DNA of 17,576 nucleotides from JBCBTD01 sp039818825 (lineage in GTDB: Bacteria > Pseudomonadota > Alphaproteobacteria > Geminicoccales > Geminicoccaceae), in assembly GCA_039818825.1 (NCBI GenBank), contig JBCBTD010000077.1, positions 1-17,576 of the forward strand, read 5' to 3'. Under the pieces are notes generated by a model. That model had not been told where the DNA came from and made no database searches. It saw only the letters and a program-made list of their open reading frames with translations. The first letter of the stretch is position 1; each line of letters starts with the position of its first letter. Positions 15,287 to 17,576 of the stretch are shown here, piece after piece. The position numbers and the translations under genes are program-made.

Positions 15287-16504
15287 ATGAGAACGATTTC
15301 GACTGCCGCCGCCCTTGCCTTTCTCGGGGCCGGCACGGCCGCCGCGCAGACCACGTGCCGGGACTTCTTCGCCGGCGCCGAGCCGCGCTGGGTCGAGCCG
15401 CAAGAGGCCAGCGAAGCCCGGTTCGAGCCGGATTGCTACGCTTGGCGGCTGTTCGTGGCCATCAGCTGGCCGGCCGACGTCGCGCAGAAGGCGCCCGACA
15501 TCGCGAAGGCGCTCGGCGACGATGGCACCGTCGTCTGGGAGACGTGGCGCAACGTACGCAACGGCGCAGATGACACCGCCTTTCCCCCGCGCGGGGCCGA
15601 TCCGGGCGAATGGCTTGCAGGCACCACGCCAGCTATCAGGCAGCTCTCGGATTTCGACCCAGAGGCCCTGCAGCAATCCGCGGCGCGGGCGCGCGATCTG
15701 GCGCCCATCGACGCCATCGCCGCGGAGTTCGTCCGCAACGAGACCAGGTTGAACAAGGCGACCTACCAGTTCATCCGTGACAACGAGCTTTACAATCTCG
15801 AAGGGCAGATCGCCTTGTTTGAGTCAGGAGTCGAGAGGATCGATTTTCCCTTGGCTGCGAAAGAGATCAAGGCGCAGTGGCGGGTGATCGAGGAAGCTGA
15901 CAAGCTGCGCTATCATTGGGCGCCGGTGACGCGACTAGACGGGACGCAAGCGATCTACGGGCTGACTGCGCTGCACATCACCACCAAGGATCTGCCGAAC
16001 TGGTTTTGGGCGACCTTCGAGCACATCGACAACCGCGCACCCCAACAGCCGACCGATGAAAACCCGAAGGGCGCCGAAGGGTGGCTGCTGCCGTCGGTGG
16101 ATCGGTTCGCCTGCTCGACGGAGCCTCATGATTGCGAGCAACCCCCATCCATAGGTCTCGAAGGGACGAAATGGGCCAACTACGTGCTCCGCGGCACCCA
16201 GGTCGACTTCACAGACGGGTTAGGCAACCCGACACTGCTGGCCAACTCGCAGCCGGAGCAGGGCTTTCAGCACACCTCGTCCTGCATCACGTGCCATGCG
16301 AGGGCGACGATCGGCGCGGCCGGCGACCGTCTTCCTGTCTTTGAGTCGACTCCACCGGTCATGCCGATGCCCGTCGGCTCCGTCGGGGCGCCCGACCCGG
16401 ACTGGTTCCGCGCATCCGGACGCGGAGCCCTCAATATCGGGACCCTGCATTACACTCAGCTTGATTTCGTCTGGTCGCTGATGCGTGCCCAATCCAAACA
16501 GTGA
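15287..16504 (+). CDS. Exported monohaem cytochrome c family protein
   Basis: This 405-aa protein has a clear Sec signal peptide (MRTISTAAALAFLGAGTAAA, probable cleavage before Q21), so it acts in the periplasm. One haem-attachment site C333-I-T-C336-H337 lies in SSCITCHARATIG near the C-terminus, with M359/M361 (PPVMPMPVG) as candidate sixth ligands. Residues about 22-320, including DCYAWRLFVAISWPADVAQK and LHITTKDLPNWFWATFEHID, form a large domain I cannot assign to a characterised enzyme. It ends LDFVWSLMRAQSKQ. GGGAG precedes the ATG, 24 nt after the frameshifted gene. It could be an electron acceptor for a periplasmic oxidation. It is the only gene here with a recognisable export signal. 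Confidence 0.85.
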   Translation: MRTISTAAALAFLGAGTAAAQTTCRDFFAGAEPRWVEPQEASEARFEPDCYAWRLFVAISWPADVAQKAPDIAKALGDDGTVVWETWRNVRNGADDTAFPPRGADPGEWLAGTTPAIRQLSDFDPEALQQSAARARDLAPIDAIAAEFVRNETRLNKATYQFIRDNELYNLEGQIALFESGVERIDFPLAAKEIKAQWRVIEEADKLRYHWAPVTRLDGTQAIYGLTALHITTKDLPNWFWATFEHIDNRAPQQPTDENPKGAEGWLLPSVDRFACSTEPHDCEQPPSIGLEGTKWANYVLRGTQVDFTDGLGNPTLLANSQPEQGFQHTSSCITCHARATIGAAGDRLPVFESTPPVMPMPVGSVGAPDPDWFRASGRGALNIGTLHYTQLDFVWSLMRAQSKQ

Positions 16505-16519
16505 AGGGGAGGACAGACC

Positions 16520-17576
16520 ATGGGCAACGGCCTGAAGAACATCCGCCTGCACCGTGGCGTCGCGGGGGCCGATGACGGCCTCGCGGATCTGACCAGCGTC
16601 ACGGGACCCGAGTTCGAGCGGATGGCGGCGGCGGACCCGGAGACCGCTGCACGGCGCTATCTGGGTATGGTGATGAACACGGGCTCGACGCTGCGATCGT
16701 TGCACGACACGATCAACGACCATGCCCCCGAATACAAATGTCTCGGCGTGGATAAAACCCCCTTCACGAACTCCCAGCACGTCAAATTCCGCCAATATCA
16801 CTTTAAGATTCCAATCTACGGCTCTTTAGTCACGGTGGAGCTGGGGCCGGAGAATGACTTCATCTCGATCAACACGAGCACCGGCAATCCCGCCAACATC
16901 GACCCCATTGCGGAGGTGTCACCGAGCGACGCGCTGGGCAAGGTGAGGAAGCTGGCCGGCTACGGCGACAAGCCGCTCGACGAGCCCGCTCGCCTGAACT
17001 TCTATTTCGACCAGTCGCTGTCGCGGTGGCGGTTGGTCTACATCGTGGAGGACGTGCTGCGGTTGAAGCCGCGTCGGAAGATCGACAAGGGGCGTCTCGA
17101 CAACCTGCCGGAAGCCGCGGATTTCGTCATCGACGCGCATAGCGGCGAGCTCGTGGCCGAGTTGCCACGCACACAGACGATGGCCGAGGAGGATGCGACC
17201 GACCAGAGCGCCGACGTCCTCGGCGACACGCGCACGTTCGGCATATTGCGCAACAGCACGTCCAATGTCTTGCGGATGCACGACCGGACGCGCAACACTC
17301 GCACCCATGATTTCGAGTTCCGCGACGCTTTCTTCCAGCAGTTCGGCCTGCCTGGACGCTTCGTCGCGAACCCGCCCTCGCCTTGGGATCCGGGAGCAGT
17401 CAGCGCCCATGCGAATGCCCAGGAGGTGATCGACTTCCTGCGTGAGGTACTGATGCGCGACGGGCTCGACAATCGGAGCGGAGCCGTCATCTCTTCCGTG
17501 AACTGCGTTTTCCAGAACTTGGCCGGTGGTCAGGAATGGCACAACGCCGCGCGTTTCCGCGGGCAGATGATCTACG
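16520..17576 (+). CDS. Thermolysin-family (M4) metalloprotease, partial at the window end
   Basis: The first 352 codons of a gene that runs off the window. Residues about 50-115 (GSTLRSLHDTINDHAPEYKC, then QYHFKIPIYGSLVTVELG) match the FTP inhibitory propeptide, and about 120-215 a PepSY-like segment (RLNFYFDQSLSRWRLVYIVE). From about 240 the M4 catalytic N-terminal domain begins: RTFGILRNSTS, DPGAVSAHANAQEVIDFLRE, DNRSGAVISSVN, and EWHNAARFRGQMIY, the equivalent of thermolysin's ...FWNG-x-MVYG. The zinc motif HExxH would lie just past the window, so catalytic competence cannot be judged. The ATG has GGGGAGGA; the preceding stop at 16502-16504 is in frame, so there is no longer N-terminus and no signal peptide. 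Such proteases are normally secreted, so this is odd. Confidence 0.82.
   Translation, partial: MGNGLKNIRLHRGVAGADDGLADLTSVTGPEFERMAAADPETAARRYLGMVMNTGSTLRSLHDTINDHAPEYKCLGVDKTPFTNSQHVKFRQYHFKIPIYGSLVTVELGPENDFISINTSTGNPANIDPIAEVSPSDALGKVRKLAGYGDKPLDEPARLNFYFDQSLSRWRLVYIVEDVLRLKPRRKIDKGRLDNLPEAADFVIDAHSGELVAELPRTQTMAEEDATDQSADVLGDTRTFGILRNSTSNVLRMHDRTRNTRTHDFEFRDAFFQQFGLPGRFVANPPSPWDPGAVSAHANAQEVIDFLREVLMRDGLDNRSGAVISSVNCVFQNLAGGQEWHNAARFRGQMIY

Noticed and set aside
1..17576. CRISPR array or tRNA/rRNA genes
   Set aside because: No regularly spaced repeats and no tRNA- or rRNA-like sequence were seen.

Overview
The window is GC-rich DNA with compact, SD-preceded genes. This suits a high-GC Gram-negative bacterium, most likely a proteobacterium. 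A lineage cannot be named from the sequence: there is no rRNA, tRNA or housekeeping marker here. One IS5-type transposase sits at the left edge. The rest reads as an accessory locus of redox enzymes and metalloproteases.

Layout. (1) 1-1344: IS5-family transposase gene and left flank. (2) 1345-1865: about 520 bp without a convincing gene, holding two short palindromes. (3) Minus strand, 4477 to 1866: a SARP/BTAD-type regulator followed 20 nt later by a PAP2/vanadium-haloperoxidase-fold protein, apparently one operon. (4) 4478-4728: divergent control region with two heptamers spaced 22 bp apart. (5) Plus strand, 4729 to the right edge: a large vanadium-dependent haloperoxidase (VHPO); a small two-helix membrane protein gene broken by a +1 frameshift; a Ycf48-like Asp-box propeller; a 206-aa protein with a haem-less cytochrome-like tail; a 619-aa ferritin-like (VioB-type) protein; a matrixin/MMP-like protease with a complete cysteine switch and a long C-terminal domain; a DyP-type peroxidase; a second frameshifted gene; a monohaem cytochrome c with a signal peptide; and the first 352 codons of a thermolysin-family (M4) protease cut by the window end.

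How the genes may work together. The peroxide-using enzymes (VHPO, DyP), the non-haem iron ferritin-like protein and the cytochrome suggest an oxidative or halogenating pathway. The two zinc proteases, both with inhibitory prodomains, suggest a controlled proteolytic step. The 7303-15262 genes are tightly packed, with ATGA overlaps or gaps of 3-56 nt, which suggests co-expression. The regulator and the divergent layout suggest coordinated control of both arms. The pathway and its substrate are not known from the sequence. Only the cytochrome has a recognisable signal peptide, and for five of the other proteins an in-frame upstream stop rules out a longer N-terminus.
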